Notes: generated by a model from the sequence alone, not told the origin. Numbered from the stretch's first letter, positions 7,903-17,050 are shown. The stretch is 64,000 nt of DNA from Neisseriaceae bacterium JH1-16 (GCA_025989215.1 JAPDNP010000008.1:124001-188000); one strand, 5' to 3'. Made by a program: numbers and translations.

Positions 7903-9348
7903 TTGCCCTCCACCTTGCTGACTCTTCCGCCACTGGATCTGACGCCGTCGAAGGACGCTACCCGCCCGGAGCACGTCGCGCAGTGGTTGGCCACGCTGCC
8001 AGCCGCCCCGGCGTCGACCGGGGCGCTGGCGCTATTGGAAGCCGTCACCACCCTCAACCGCAGCCGCATGGCCGTTGCCAATCGACGCTCGCTGCTGGCG
8101 TTGTTCCAGCAAGCGGTCGACACCCGCCGCCCCACCCTGTTGACCCCCACGACACGCCAGGGGGTCACCCTGCAGCTGGCGCTCTATGAGGCACTGTTCA
8201 CCGGCCACCGCCGTGTGCTGACCCAGCAGCTCGATGCCGGCCATGCCCAGACCGCGTTCGAGGCCGTCGCCGCCGCGCTGTCGGTCGCGGGCCTCTTGAT
8301 CGAGCTGGCAGTGCGCGAACACAGCGCGCTGCCTCCGGGTTTCTGGCTACGCTGCCATCAGCTCTATATCCTGCTGCGTGCCCAAGGCTGGGATCGCCAG
8401 AATGGCCAGCTGCCGTCGCTCGGCATTCGCTACCGCGAGCTGCTATTGCTTGGCCTGCTGCCGGCCGGCCGGCTGACCGGCGCTCAGTTCGACTGGCTGA
8501 CGCCGCTGTTGCTCGAACACGCTGCCGACCTGGAGTTGCGCGATACGCAGCAGGTGGGCCATAGCCGCCATGGCTACTATCTGGTGCCAGACGCCGATAC
8601 TCCTCCGCAGTTCCGCCATTCGCCGCCGGAAGGCGGCGGGCTGCAACTGGAGTTCGGTCTGCTGCAGGCACGGTTGCGCGACCGGCTGCAGCACAACCGG
8701 CTCGCCCCGATCGACGGCATCGACGCGCACGAACTGTTGCGCCTGGTGCTGACCGAATGGAGCGCCCCCAACCATCACACCCCAGCCCGTGAGCTGCAGC
8801 AGCAGGCGCTGCTGATCCACAGTGGCCTGACACCGATCTGGTTCGTGCTGGCAGGCCAACGTTGGCCGAACGCCCCGGCCGACCCGCCGCCACCGACCCC
8901 GGCCATCGTGATGATCGAACAGAGCCACAGCCAGACCGGCTTCACCCTGCACGGCGAAGCGCATGGGCTGGTGCTGCGCGAGGGCGAGTTGCTGCTGTGC
9001 CGCTCGCTGTACGAAGCCGCCACCTGGCAGCTCGGCCTAGTACGCTGGGTCACCACCCATCAGGATGGCAGCGTACTCAACTGCGGGGTCGAACGACTGA
9101 GCGCCGACGCAGCACCAGTGCTGTTGCAAAGCGGCCCGGCCCACGCCTTCATGCTGGCGCTGTCCTTGCCGCCGCTGCCCTTGCACAACCGCCAGCCGCA
9201 GCTGCTGCTGCCCGGTCGGCCATTCGCGCGACTGCTCGAATGCCGGTTACGCGACCGCCACGGCGATACCTCGCTGCGCCTGTCGCGGCTGGCGCAGCAG
9301 ACCCCGCTGTACCAATTGGTCGAGTACCTGTCAGACAATATCCACTGA
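7903..9348 (+). CDS. Conserved hypothetical protein, possible cyclic-di-GMP receptor/PilZ-related
   Basis: 481 residues, TTG start with AGGA upstream. The N-terminal segment ([26 protein letters not shown] and [19 protein letters not shown]) resembles a betaproteobacterial and Pseudomonas family annotated as hypothetical or cyclic-di-GMP receptor proteins of similar length, by recollection rather than by search. No catalytic motif or membrane segment is evident. The C-terminal 150 residues are mixed beta-like sequence ([26 protein letters not shown]) that could be a PilZ-like barrel. It lies between bioA and proB on the same strand with no obvious operon partner. The family assignment is moderate and the function unproven. 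Confidence 0.6.
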   Translation: MPSTLLTLPPLDLTPSKDATRPEHVAQWLATLPAAPASTGALALLEAVTTLNRSRMAVANRRSLLALFQQAVDTRRPTLLTPTTRQGVTLQLALYEALFTGHRRVLTQQLDAGHAQTAFEAVAAALSVAGLLIELAVREHSALPPGFWLRCHQLYILLRAQGWDRQNGQLPSLGIRYRELLLLGLLPAGRLTGAQFDWLTPLLLEHAADLELRDTQQVGHSRHGYYLVPDADTPPQFRHSPPEGGGLQLEFGLLQARLRDRLQHNRLAPIDGIDAHELLRLVLTEWSAPNHHTPARELQQQALLIHSGLTPIWFVLAGQRWPNAPADPPPPTPAIVMIEQSHSQTGFTLHGEAHGLVLREGELLLCRSLYEAATWQLGLVRWVTTHQDGSVLNCGVERLSADAAPVLLQSGPAHAFMLALSLPPLPLHNRQPQLLLPGRPFARLLECRLRDRHGDTSLRLSRLAQQTPLYQLVEYLSDNIH

Positions 9349-9415
9349 GGCTCCTCTTTTGCCAAAGAGACGAGCGCCGTATACTTTGGCGTCCATCCAT
9401 TTTTCGGCCCCACCC

Positions 9416-10534
9416 ATGCAATCCGTCATCCACACCGCTTCCCGCCTGGTCGTCAAAGTCGGCTCCAGCCTCGTCACCAACGACGGCAAAGGGCTGGATC
9501 TGGGAGCGCTGGCGCGCTGGGCCGCCGAGATCGCCGAGCTGAAACGCCGCGGCAAGGAGGTGGTGCTGGTCTCCAGCGGCGCGATCGCCGAGGGCTGCCA
9601 GCGCCTCGGCTGGAGCCGCCGCCCCAAGGCGGTGCACGAGTTGCAGGCCGCCGCCGCCGTCGGCCAGATGGGGCTAGCCCAGGCCTACGAGACCGCCTTC
9701 CGCGAACACGGCCTGAAGACCGCCCAGGTGCTGCTGACCCACGAGGACCTGGCCGACCGCACCCGCTACCTGAACGCTCGCTCCACGCTGACCGCGCTGT
9801 TGGCGCTGAACGTGGTGCCGATCATCAACGAGAACGACACCGTGGTCACCGACGAGATCCGTTTCGGCGACAACGACACCCTCGGTGCGCTGGTAACCAA
9901 TTTGATCGAGGCCGACGCGCTGGTGATCCTGACCGACCAACAGGGCCTCTACACCGCCGACCCGCGCAAGCACCCGGATGCCGAGTTCGTGCACGAGGCC
10001 GAGGCCGGCGATGCAGCGCTGGAAGAGATGGCCGGCGGTGCCGGCTCCAGCGTCGGCACCGGTGGCATGTACACCAAGATCGTCGCCGCCAAGCGCGCCG
10101 CCCGCAGCGGCGCCGCCACGGTGATCGCCAGCGGCCGCGAGGTCAATGTGCTGTCGCGCCTCGCCGACGGCGAGGGCATCGGCACCCAGCTGGTGGCACC
10201 GACCAACCGCATGGCCGCGCGCAAGCAGTGGTTGGCCGACCACCTGAAGCTGACCGGCCGGCTGGTGCTGGATGACGGCGCGGCGCTGGCGGTGCGCGAA
10301 AAGCACACCAGCCTGCTGCCGATCGGCGTGATCGGCGTCGAGGGCGACTTCCTGCGCGGCGAGGCGGTAGCCTGCGTCGACGGGACCGGCCGCGAAGTAG
10401 CGCGCGGCCTGGTCAACTACAGCTCGGATGAGGCACGACTGATCATGAAGAAGCCGACCCGCGCACTGGAAGAGACGCTCGGCTATCTGGTCGAGCCGGA
10501 GCTGATCCATCGCGACAATATGGTGACGCTGTAA
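9416..10534 (+). CDS. proB: Glutamate 5-kinase
   Basis: Phosphorylates glutamate in the first step of proline synthesis. ATG 9416 ([24 protein letters not shown]) gives 372 residues: an N-terminal amino-acid kinase domain ([47 protein letters not shown]) and a C-terminal PUA domain. A TTG at 9359 would add 19 residues without family support. A TATACT box (9380-9385) lies about 30 bp upstream. obgE, often upstream of proB in related bacteria, is absent here. A palindromic repeat element begins 1 bp after the stop. Confidence 0.96.
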   Translation: MQSVIHTASRLVVKVGSSLVTNDGKGLDLGALARWAAEIAELKRRGKEVVLVSSGAIAEGCQRLGWSRRPKAVHELQAAAAVGQMGLAQAYETAFREHGLKTAQVLLTHEDLADRTRYLNARSTLTALLALNVVPIINENDTVVTDEIRFGDNDTLGALVTNLIEADALVILTDQQGLYTADPRKHPDAEFVHEAEAGDAALEEMAGGAGSSVGTGGMYTKIVAAKRAARSGAATVIASGREVNVLSRLADGEGIGTQLVAPTNRMAARKQWLADHLKLTGRLVLDDGAALAVREKHTSLLPIGVIGVEGDFLRGEAVACVDGTGREVARGLVNYSSDEARLIMKKPTRALEETLGYLVEPELIHRDNMVTL

Positions 10535-10535
10535 G

Positions 10536-10630
10536 AGCCTATTCATAATCTTGCTGCGCAGCCCTGATCGGGGCTCATGCGCTGCTCTTCGCACCGCTGA
10601 GGGCCGCTCGCGACAGATTCTGAACAGGCT
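10536..10630. repeat. MITE-like element with 16-bp terminal inverted repeats after proB
   Basis: The left end AGCCTATTCATAATCT and the complement of the right end, AGCCTGTTCAGAATCT, match at 13 of 16 positions. The element is 95 bp long and encodes nothing. Its termini resemble those of the element at 55671 (AACCTGTTTACGATCT) but the interior differs, so it is a related subfamily at best. It starts one base after the proB stop and ends 25 bp before the terminator. Confidence 0.6.
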
Positions 10631-10655
10631 TGGACCATGCGGCCAATCTCAATGC

Positions 10656-10687
10656 AAAAGGGCCGCCCAATCGGGCGGCCCTTTTTC
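10656..10687. terminator. Bidirectional terminator between proB and a convergent gene
   Basis: AAAAGGGCCGCCC, loop AATC, then GGGCGGCCCTTTTT. It has A and T tracts on both sides and serves proB (+) and the membrane protein gene (-). Confidence 0.9.
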
Positions 10688-10705
10688 CATCCTGCCTGGC
10701 GTGCC

Positions 10706-11107
10706 TTATTTGGCGTCGCCCTTCTGCTCGTGCTTCAGTTCGATCGCGCGCACGATCACATAGGCGATCATCGCGGCCAGGAAGAACAGCAGCAGCACCC
10801 AGGCGATGCTCTGCAGCGTGTCGATGAAGGTGCGATAGATCTCCAAGGTCCAGCGCATGCCGTTCAATTCCAGCGCCGCCGATTCGCGGGTGGCGGTGAC
10901 GTATTTCTCCAGCTCCCACAGCCGCACCCCGCCCTGCACCCCGACCACCACGATCGCGAAGCTCAGATACTTGCGCCACGCATCGGCCAGATCGCTGCCG
11001 ATGATGCGACCGAGGATCTTATTGACCGCGCCGTCGAAAAAACGCGCAACGGCAATCGAGGTGAGCAGCGCCACGGCCAGCGTGGCACCCAGCAGTGCGT
11101 AGAACAT
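10706..11107 (-). CDS. Small membrane protein of unknown function
   Basis: 133 residues, not recognised. There are three hydrophobic segments: ALLGATLAVALLTSIAVA (about 4-21), LSFAIVVVGVQGGVRLW (about 47-64) and IAWVLLLFFLAAMIAYVIV (about 100-119). A charged tail ELKHEQKGDAK ends the protein. No signal for an enzyme or transporter family is seen. It converges with proB and is followed upstream by a short intergenic gap before ruvB, which points the same way. Confidence 0.75.
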   Translation of the reverse strand: MFYALLGATLAVALLTSIAVARFFDGAVNKILGRIIGSDLADAWRKYLSFAIVVVGVQGGVRLWELEKYVTATRESAALELNGMRWTLEIYRTFIDTLQSIAWVLLLFFLAAMIAYVIVRAIELKHEQKGDAK

Positions 11108-11194
11108 GGAATCCCTTTATGTGGACGATGATAAGCGCTTAGCGGCGATTGTACGCTAAAGCGTATCGGCATCGACAAGCTTCGCCGGCGGCCG

Positions 11195-12229
11195 TCATTC
11201 CTTCACCGGCAGGCCGAAGTGCTGATAGGCCAGCGCGGTGGCCATCCGGCCGCGCGGCGTGCGCTGCAACAGGCCCTGCTGGATCAGGTAGGGTTCGATC
11301 ACGTCCTCGATGGTGTCGGTCGACTCGCCGATCGCTGCGCCGACGTTGTCGAGACCGACCGGGCCGCCGCCGAACTTGTCGAGGATGGCGCTCAATAATT
11401 TCCGGTCCATCACGTCGAGGCCGGCATGGTCGACGTCGAGCATCGCCAGCGCCGCATCGGCCACCTCGCGCGTCACCGTGCCGTCCGACTTCACCTCGGC
11501 ATAGTCGCGCACCCGGCGCAGCAGCCGGTTGGCGATGCGCGGCGTACCGCGTGAGCGCTTGGCGACTTCCAGCGCGCCCTCTTCGGCCAAGGTGACGTTG
11601 AGCAGGCCGGCCGAACGGGTGACGATGCGGGTCAGCTCCTCGGCGTTGTAGAACTCCAGCCGCGCCACGATGCCGAAGCGGTCGCGTAGCGGGTTGGTCA
11701 GCATGCCGGCGCGGGTGGTGGCGCCGACCAGGGTGAACGGCGGCAGGTCGATTTTCACCGAACGCGCCGCCGGCCCCTCGCCGATCATGATGTCGATCTG
11801 GTAGTCCTCCAGCGCCGGATAGAGGATTTCCTCCACCACCGGGCTGAGGCGGTGGATCTCGTCGATGAACAGCACGTCGTGCGGCTCGAGGTTGGTTAAG
11901 AGCGCAGCCAGGTCGCCGGCGCGCTCCAGTACCGGCCCGGAAGTCTGGCGCAGATTGACGCCCAGCTCGCGCGCGACGATGTGCGCCAGCGTGGTCTTGC
12001 CCAGACCCGGCGGGCCGAACAGCAGCACATGGTCGAGCGCCTCGCCGCGGCGCTTGGCTGCCTCGATGAAGATTTCCAGCTGCTCGCGCGCCTTCTTCTG
12101 GCCGACGTAATCGTCGAGCGCCTTAGGGCGCAGCGCGCGCTCCAGCGCCTCTTCCTGCGCCGACAGGCTTTGCTGGGTGACGATGCGCCGTTCGGGTGCA
12201 CCGCCGATGAGATTGTCGGTTTCGATCAT
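11195..12229 (-). CDS. ruvB: Holliday junction branch migration ATPase RuvB
   Basis: AAA+ motor of the RuvABC resolvasome. The 344 residues include the intersubunit segment [14 protein letters not shown], Walker [13 protein letters not shown], Walker [11 protein letters not shown], sensor I VGATTRAG and a winged-helix C-terminus ([14 protein letters not shown]). Unlike the usual ruvC-ruvA-ruvB cluster, ruvB is separated from ruvA by about 3.3 kb that contains the oppositely oriented ribB and a decayed gene pair. A TATACT box lies upstream on the leftward strand near 12275. It carries one 9-mer copy (11582). Confidence 0.97.
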   Translation of the reverse strand: MIETDNLIGGAPERRIVTQQSLSAQEEALERALRPKALDDYVGQKKAREQLEIFIEAAKRRGEALDHVLLFGPPGLGKTTLAHIVARELGVNLRQTSGPVLERAGDLAALLTNLEPHDVLFIDEIHRLSPVVEEILYPALEDYQIDIMIGEGPAARSVKIDLPPFTLVGATTRAGMLTNPLRDRFGIVARLEFYNAEELTRIVTRSAGLLNVTLAEEGALEVAKRSRGTPRIANRLLRRVRDYAEVKSDGTVTREVADAALAMLDVDHAGLDVMDRKLLSAILDKFGGGPVGLDNVGAAIGESTDTIEDVIEPYLIQQGLLQRTPRGRMATALAYQHFGLPVKE

Positions 12230-12406
12230 CGCGTCAGGCCTGATTGGGAATGGGCCGATCTTACCATTGCGCTATACTCGTTGCCGGCCGATTCGGCCAA
12301 GCCAAGACGCCGGCCACCTTGCCCGGCGGTGTTGCGCCGCCTTGCCGTACTGCGTGTACTGGGCGACGCGCCTAGCCGGGCTGCGCGGCCAGCGTCTTGT
12401 TCAGAA

Positions 12407-12683
12407 CGTCTTCAGGGCGGGGTGCAATTCCCCACCGGCGGTATGGTCGCAAGACCGAGCCCGCGAGCGCCTGTCCAAAAACAGTTCACGATCTAGCGAA
12501 CGAAGGGTCAGCCAAGGCGAAATGGTGCAAAACAGCGGAGTGGACTGAGTGTCCATGAGCATGTTGAGCGCCATTTCAACGCAGTGTCCCCCGAGTGCAG
12601 CAGATCGTGCACTTATTGATTGATAGGGTCAGCAGATCCGGTGAAATGCCGGGGCCGACGGTGATAGTCCGGATGAAAGAAGA
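12407..12683 (+). promoter_or_regulatory. FMN riboswitch (RFN element) upstream of ribB, interrupted by a repeat element
   Basis: The conserved halves are unmistakable. The 5' part is TCTTCAGGGCGGGGTG, ATTCCCCACCGGCGGTA and AGCCCGCGAGCGC (12409-12470). The 3' part is GGTCAGCAGATCCGGTG, ATGCCGGGGCCGACGG and TAGTCCGGATGAAAGAAGA (12627-12683). Pairing of TCTTC (12409) with GAAGA (12679) closes P1. Normal RFN elements are about 130-150 nt; this one spans about 277 nt because the variable arm between AGCCCGCGAGCG and GGTCAGCAGATC holds a palindromic repeat of about 130 nt. All conserved junction segments are intact, so ligand binding may survive. Downstream of P1, GC-rich complementary segments (12700-12780) probably form the expression platform for ribB. 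Confidence 0.92.
12483..12613. repeat. MITE-like palindromic element inside the FMN riboswitch variable arm
   Basis: The ends GTTCACGATCT (12484-12494) and, in complement, GTGCACGATCT (right end at 12602-12612) are near-perfect inverted repeats. The interior is about 80 % identical by eye to the element at 55671-55813, sharing AGGGTCAGCCAAGGCGAAAT, ATTTCAACGCAG and CCGAGTGCAGCAGATCGT. A second internal palindrome (TGGACTGAGTGTCCA) makes the whole element fold back on itself. It encodes no protein. Confidence 0.85.
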
Positions 12684-12819
12684 TGGCAGCTGCTGCCTCC
12701 CGTGCGGGAGCGTGGCGCGGGCGTGCGCGGAAGCTTTGTAAAAAGCAGACCCGCCGCTGCCCACGCCTGCGCCCCGCCTGCCCTGGAACGTGTTTCTCAA
12801 TATTGCGAGGACCGTTTCC

Positions 12820-13470
12820 ATGCATCACGACACCCTTTCCAGCAAGATCCACACTGCACTGACCGCGCTCGCCGCCGGCCGCCCGATCATCCTGCTCGAC
12901 GACGACGACCGCGAGAACGAGGGCGACCTGATCGTCGCCGCCGAACTGATCACCCCGGCCACCATGGCACAGCTGATCCGCGACGGCAGCGGCATCGTCT
13001 GCCTGTGCCTGACACCCGAGCACGCCGACCGGCTGCAACTGGCGCCGATGGTGATCGACAACCAGAGCCGCTTCTCCACCGCCTTCACCGTGTCGATCGA
13101 GGCGCGTCACGGCGTCACCACCGGCGTATCGGCCGCCGACCGGGTCACCACCATCCGTGCGGCGATCGCGCCGGATGCCCATCCCGACGACCTGGCCCGC
13201 CCCGGCCACGTGTTCCCGCTGTGCGCCCGAGCCGGCGGCGTGCTGGAGCGGCGCGGCCACACCGAGGGCAGCGTCGACCTGGCGCGCCTGGCCGGCCTGC
13301 AACCGGCCGGGGTGCTATGCGAGCTGATGAACCCGGACGGCACGATGATGGTCGGCGAGCAGATCGACGCCTACGCGGCGCAACACCGGCTGCCGGTGCT
13401 GACCATCGAGGAGCTGGTCGCCTGGCGCGAGCGGCAGGGCGCAGCGTTGGCCGAAGCGCTGCTGGCCTGA
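12820..13470 (+). CDS. ribB: 3,4-dihydroxy-2-butanone 4-phosphate synthase
   Basis: Converts ribulose 5-phosphate to the four-carbon precursor of riboflavin. ATG 12820 ([17 protein letters not shown]) has GAGG 9 bases upstream and gives 216 residues, the size of a stand-alone RibB without a fused GTP cyclohydrolase II domain. The active-site motifs [11 protein letters not shown], the [11 protein letters not shown] loop, PGHVFPL and [13 protein letters not shown] are all present. The start at 12790 adds ten residues without family support. Expression should be shut down by FMN through the riboswitch upstream. One 9-mer copy lies in the last codons (13447). Confidence 0.96.
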   Translation: MHHDTLSSKIHTALTALAAGRPIILLDDDDRENEGDLIVAAELITPATMAQLIRDGSGIVCLCLTPEHADRLQLAPMVIDNQSRFSTAFTVSIEARHGVTTGVSAADRVTTIRAAIAPDAHPDDLARPGHVFPLCARAGGVLERRGHTEGSVDLARLAGLQPAGVLCELMNPDGTMMVGEQIDAYAAQHRLPVLTIEELVAWRERQGAALAEALLA

Positions 13471-13483
13471 GCTGCCACGCAGA

Positions 13484-13511
13484 ACGGGGAGCCACGGCTC
13501 CTCGTTTTTTC
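13484..13511 (+). terminator. Terminator after ribB
   Basis: ACGGGGAGCC and GGCTCCTCGT pair around a tight loop and are followed by TTTTT, 14 bp past the ribB stop. Confidence 0.85.
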
Positions 13512-13634
13512 GTCCCGCCGTCGGCGCGGCGCAAACAACATGCCATTTGCAATATATGTCGCGAGAATGACCGGCTCGCCCGACACCGTGCCGGGCGCCA
13601 TCCCTATCCATCCACTGCAAACGACACCCCGATC

Positions 13635-14150
13635 ATGAGCTTGCGTTCCCTCCCGATGACCAGCCTGCTCGCCGGCCTGGTCCTGTCGACCGGTATCGCC
13701 CACGCCGAGGCCAACCTGAGCGGCCAGATGACCCCGTCCGAAAAGATCGCCACCGGCACGCTGTCGGTGCTGGCCGCGCCGGTGGTCGGCGTCGCAGGCA
13801 GTGCCAAGGGGGAAAGCGCCGCCGGCGCCGCGATGACGCCGTCCGCCATCCTGATCGGCGGCGCCTTCATCATCTCCGGCATCGCCGAGGGTGCGGCGGA
13901 CACCGTGCAGCTGACGCTGGATGGCCTGAGCGGGGCCGGCAAGCTGTCGGTTACCGTGGCCAAGAGCGCCTTCAAGAGCGTCGGCGCCTCGATCGGCACC
14001 ACGATGCAGGTGATCAGCGAGACCACCGGCACGCTGCTGGTGACGTCCGGCAAGGTACTCGCGCTCATCCCGAACAAGCTCGGTGAAGCGCTGCTGTATC
14101 AGGCTCGCGTGCTGGGCAGTTCGGCCACCCAGTCGGTGGTCGGCCAATGA
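13635..14150 (+). CDS. Exported hypothetical protein paired with a DUF2145 gene
   Basis: 171 residues with a signal peptide (MSLRSLPMTSLLAGLVLSTG, cleavage probably after AHA). The mature part is small-residue-rich with a hydrophobic stretch (SAILIGGAFIISGIAEG) and repeats of Ser/Thr/Val. It ends LIPNKLGEALLYQARVLG, a motif I associate with a short exported protein encoded beside DUF2145 genes in Pseudomonas and betaproteobacteria. Function unknown. The stop overlaps the next start (ATGA). ATG 13635 is the first Met that gives a proper signal sequence. The intact reading frame contrasts with its broken partner. Confidence 0.7.
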   Translation: MSLRSLPMTSLLAGLVLSTGIAHAEANLSGQMTPSEKIATGTLSVLAAPVVGVAGSAKGESAAGAAMTPSAILIGGAFIISGIAEGAADTVQLTLDGLSGAGKLSVTVAKSAFKSVGASIGTTMQVISETTGTLLVTSGKVLALIPNKLGEALLYQARVLGSSATQSVVGQ

Positions 14151-14633
14151 GCTGGCGGCAACTGGGAGTCGCCGTCGCGCTGGCCGGCCTGCTCTGCCAA
14201 CCCGCACTGGCCGGGCAGAACTGCAATGAGGAGCCGGTCAGCGTCGCCACCCTGCAGCGGAGCCTGGCCACCGCCCAGCAGGCCAGCTCCGCGCTCGACC
14301 GGCTGGGGGCCAACGCCGCGATCATCGGCCGGGTCAGCTCGGACCTGTCGAGCTACGGCCTGAAATACAGCCATGCCGGCTTCGTGTCGCGCGCCGACGC
14401 GGCGGGCCCAGGCCTGGCTGAAGCTGGCCGGCTACCAGCCGTCGGAGCTGCTGATCCGGGCGTTCAAGCGCCTGGGCGGACGCCTGTCCAAGGCCAATGT
14501 CGCCTTCGACGACCATCCGACCGAACTGCGCTACAGCAAACGCATCCAGACCGTCACCGTCGATTCGCTGATCCGTTTTGTGAAAGCGCGCGACGAGGGT
14601 TGGCAGGTCATCGAGCTGCCGGCCCCACGTTAA
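14147..14633 (+). pseudogene. DUF2145 family gene with internal deletion and frameshift
   Basis: The first 83 or so codons from ATG 14147 read MSWRQLGVAVALAGLLCQPA (signal peptide) to SSDLSSYGLKYSHAGFVSR, the N-terminal half of DUF2145. Just after 14395 the family sequence continues in another frame (from about 14397): AQAWLKLAGYQPSELLIRAF to DSLIRFVKARDEGWQVIELP, ending with a stop at 14631-14633. The original frame runs on without similarity to 14836. DUF2145 proteins are about 270 residues; the two fragments sum to about 165, so roughly 100 central residues are missing and the two ends are out of frame. The deletion junction lies around 14390-14405. Confidence 0.75.
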
Positions 14634-14653
14634 GCGCCGCCAAACGGTGCGAC

Positions 14654-14689
14654 AAAAAACGCCAGCCCGGATCGCTCCGGCGCTGGCGG
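14654..14689 (-). terminator. Terminator of the NYN-domain gene
   Basis: Read leftward, CGCCAGCGCCGG and CCGGGCTGGCG pair and are followed by TTTTTT. Confidence 0.8.
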
Positions 14690-14712
14690 CTTGCTGGAAC
14701 GGCGAGGCAAAC

Positions 14713-15462
14713 TCATTGGCCGCCGCGGTTTCGGCCAACCTTCAGCCGCACCAGCGGCGAGCGATTGTTGCCATCGTTCGGGATCATCACCTCGAACAGG
14801 CCGACCGCCTTGATCAGGCTGGAAAGCTTGGCGTAGCCGTAGTTGCGCGAGTCGAAGTCCGGCAGGCGCTTGGTGATCAGGCTACCGACGCCGCCGAGCT
14901 GCGCCCAGCCCTCCTCGTCCGATGCGGTCACCACCGCTTCGCGCAGCGCCGCCTTCAGTTGCCGGTCGATCGGCAGCTTCAGCCCCGGCGGATGCGCGGT
15001 GGCCGGTCCGCCTTCGCGATCCTCCTCGTCCTCCTCGTCAGCCTCGAGGATTTCCACGTAGACGAACTTGCTGCACGCCTTCACAAAGGCTTCCGGAGTC
15101 TTGAGCTCGCCGAAGCCCCACACGTCGCCGCCATCCTCGCGCAGCCGGGTCGCCAGCCGCGAAAAGTCGCTGTCACTCGACACCAGACAGAAGCTCTCGT
15201 AGCGGCCGGAATGCAGCAGGTCCATCGCGTCGATCACCATCGCGATGTCCGAGGCGTTCTTGCCCTTGGTGTTCGGGAACTGCTGGATCGGCTGGATCGC
15301 CAGCCGTGCGCACAGCTCGCGCCAGGTCTTGTCCTGCTTGCTGAAATCGCCGTAGACGCGCTTGAGTGCCAGCGAGCCGAGCTTGGTCGCCTCGGTCAGC
15401 ACATTCTCGATCCAGCTCGGCGACACGTTGTCCGCGTCGATCAGTACCGCGACATTGGCCAT
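14713..15462 (-). CDS. NYN (LabA-like) ribonuclease-fold protein with C-terminal OST-HTH/LOTUS-like domain
   Basis: 249 residues from ATG 15462, which has GGGGAGG upstream; an in-frame start at 15495 is less likely. The NYN domain covers residues 1-150. Its acidic residues form a PIN-like metal site: NVAVLIDADNVSP, SDIAMVIDAMDLLHSGRYESFCLVSSDSDF and GFGELKTPEAF. An acidic linker EADEEDEEDREGG follows. The C-terminal 80 residues (WAQLGGVGSLITKRLPDFDSRNYGYAKLSSLI) match the OST-HTH/LOTUS pattern that binds RNA. This is a widespread but poorly characterised family, probably an RNase. It is a single gene between ruvA and the decayed pair. Confidence 0.88.
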   Translation of the reverse strand: MANVAVLIDADNVSPSWIENVLTEATKLGSLALKRVYGDFSKQDKTWRELCARLAIQPIQQFPNTKGKNASDIAMVIDAMDLLHSGRYESFCLVSSDSDFSRLATRLREDGGDVWGFGELKTPEAFVKACSKFVYVEILEADEEDEEDREGGPATAHPPGLKLPIDRQLKAALREAVVTASDEEGWAQLGGVGSLITKRLPDFDSRNYGYAKLSSLIKAVGLFEVMIPNDGNNRSPLVRLKVGRNRGGQ

Positions 15463-15541
15463 CGGACCTCCCCTTTCGCACCATTGACTCACCATGCCGG
15501 GACGGCCGCCCGCCCAGGTCGGCCGAATGCCCGACCCGATG

Positions 15542-16135
15542 TCAGGCCTTGACCAGCCCCTTCAGCGCCAGGCGGATGCCCTCGCTGACGCCGACGCCGG
15601 CCGGCAAGGTCTTCACCGCTGCGGCCGCTTCCTTCTCGTTGTAACCCAAGGCGAGCAAGGCGTTGGCGACATCGTCGAGCGCCGACGGCTCCGCCGCCAG
15701 CGCGAGACCGCCCGGCGTGGCAACCGCGCCGCCGGTGACCAGCTTGCCGCGCAGCTCCAATACCAGCCGTTCGGCGGTCTTCTTGCCGATGCCGGGCACC
15801 GCCGACAGCCGCTTGATGTCCTCGGCGGCGATCGCGATCGCCAGCTCGTCGGCCGACAAGGTCGACAGGATCGCCAGCGCAATCTTAGCGCCGATGCCGG
15901 TGACCTTGATCAGCGCGCGGAAGGTCTGGCGTTCGTCCTTGCTGCCGAAACCGAACAGCAGATGGGCATCCTCGCGCACCACCTGGTGGGTGAACAGCAC
16001 CACCTTCTCGCCGAGCGGCGGCAACTGGTAGAAGGTGCTCATCGGCACGTCCACCTCGTAGCCGACGCCGGCGACGTCGAGCACCAGCTGCGGCGGGAGT
16101 TTTTCGATCAGGGTGCCGCTGAGGCGTCCAATCAT
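15542..16135 (-). CDS. ruvA: Holliday junction DNA helicase subunit RuvA
   Basis: Tetrameric Holliday-junction-binding protein that loads RuvB. The 197 residues start [31 protein letters not shown] (OB fold). Helix-hairpin-helix motifs ([15 protein letters not shown] and [20 protein letters not shown]) form the centre and a C-terminal RuvB-binding domain ends the protein ([16 protein letters not shown]). A 9-mer copy sits in the leader (16158). A short inverted-repeat element separates it from ruvC upstream and may weaken co-transcription. Confidence 0.97.
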   Translation of the reverse strand: MIGRLSGTLIEKLPPQLVLDVAGVGYEVDVPMSTFYQLPPLGEKVVLFTHQVVREDAHLLFGFGSKDERQTFRALIKVTGIGAKIALAILSTLSADELAIAIAAEDIKRLSAVPGIGKKTAERLVLELRGKLVTGGAVATPGGLALAAEPSALDDVANALLALGYNEKEAAAAVKTLPAGVGVSEGIRLALKGLVKA

Positions 16136-16234
16136 GGTGAATCCTTCGGGGGAAAGGTTGGCCGAATCCGGCAGGGCCGGGCGGCAGAATGGTCAGCACC
16201 GCCGATACCGTCGGCGACGCGAAAATGAGTAAGA

Positions 16235-16342
16235 GCCGCTAACAAAACTTAGCGTAGCGCCCTTGGCTAGGCGTGCTGCCGCTGACATTACCAGGAGTAC
16301 GGCAAGGCAGCGCAACAACGCCAAGGAAGTTTTGTTAGCGGC
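16235..16342. repeat. MITE-like element (second family) between ruvC and ruvA
   Basis: The perfect 16-bp terminal inverted repeats GCCGCTAACAAAACTT (16235-16250) and their complement (16327-16342) enclose a 76-bp non-coding interior. Inner complementary segments (GCGCCCTTGGC and GCCAAGG) extend the fold. The flanks carry TAAG on both sides (16230 and 16345), a possible 4-bp target duplication. The termini resemble IS5-group ends as I remember them. It is unrelated in sequence to the elements at 12483 and 55671. Confidence 0.8.
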
Positions 16343-16355
16343 GCTAAGGCGCCGC

Positions 16356-16886
16356 TCAGGCCAGTCGGCCGCCCTTGATGCGCAGCCCCTGCCGCGCCAG
16401 CGCGCCGATCGCGCCGCCCGAGTGGTTGGCATGCGCCAGCGCCACCGCCAGCGCGTCGGCGGCGTCGGCCTGCGGCGTGCCGGACAGGTTGAGCATGGTC
16501 ACCACCATATACTGCACCTGCTCCTTCGGCGCCTTGCCGTGGCCGACCACCGACTGCTTGACCTGCAAGGCGGTGTATTCGGCCACCGGCAAGTCCTTCA
16601 GCACCAGCGCCGACAGGCAGGCACCACGTGCCTGGCCGAGCATCAGCGTCGCCGCAGGGTTGACGTTGACGAACACCTGCTCGATCGCCGACTCGGTCGG
16701 TTGATAGGTGGCGATCACGTCGAACAGACCGTCGACGATCACCCGGATCCGCTCGGTCAGCGCCGCGCCCTGCGGGGTGCGGATGCAGCCGGAGGCGACA
16801 TAGAGGCGCTGCTGGCCGACCACGTCGATCACGCCGAAGCCGGTGATGCGGCTACCGGGATCGATGCCGAGGATGCGCCGGCTCAT
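16356..16886 (-). CDS. ruvC: Crossover junction endodeoxyribonuclease RuvC
   Basis: Holliday junction resolvase. The 176 residues start [21 protein letters not shown], with the first catalytic Asp in GIDPG. The other acidic residues lie in [11 protein letters not shown] and [14 protein letters not shown]. The ATG overlaps the stop of an upstream VOC fragment (TAATG), so it belongs to the amgK-murU-VOC fragment-ruvC transcript. The stop lies 13 bp before the right end of the inverted-repeat element. Confidence 0.97.
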   Translation of the reverse strand: MSRRILGIDPGSRITGFGVIDVVGQQRLYVASGCIRTPQGAALTERIRVIVDGLFDVIATYQPTESAIEQVFVNVNPAATLMLGQARGACLSALVLKDLPVAEYTALQVKQSVVGHGKAPKEQVQYMVVTMLNLSGTPQADAADALAVALAHANHSGGAIGALARQGLRIKGGRLA

Positions 16887-17049
16887 TACGCCGCCCTCTT
16901 GGGCTGCAGCAAGCCCCAGCGCTTTTCGTCGCCAAGCGGCATGTCTTCGACTAGGGTGAAACCGAGCACGCCGGGGTAATACGCGATCGCCCGGTCGTAA
17001 TCGTCGACCAGCAGCTCGATCGCGCCCAGGTGCTGTCGTGGCATCGCCA

Positions 17050-17050
<1 letters not shown>
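16886..17050 (-). pseudogene. Truncated VOC/glyoxalase-family remnant between murU and ruvC
   Basis: 54 codons starting [45 protein letters not shown] and ending in LLQPKRAA. This is the first beta-alpha-beta module of a vicinal-oxygen-chelate protein (metal His replaced by the HLGAIELL context). Full-length members are about 120-135 residues, so the C-terminal 70 or so are absent. The start overlaps the murU stop (TGATG) and the stop overlaps the ruvC start (TAATG), so translation is coupled on both sides. It may persist only as a coupler. A functional half-domain that dimerises cannot be excluded. Confidence 0.7.

Noticed and set aside
7903-9348. Calling the hypothetical protein before proB a GTPase such as Obg
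   Set aside because: obgE often precedes proB, but no P-loop or glycine-rich Obg fold is present here.
12576-12821. Leftward open frame across the riboswitch
   Set aside because: It overlaps conserved riboswitch sequence and the repeat element and has no recognisable protein features.
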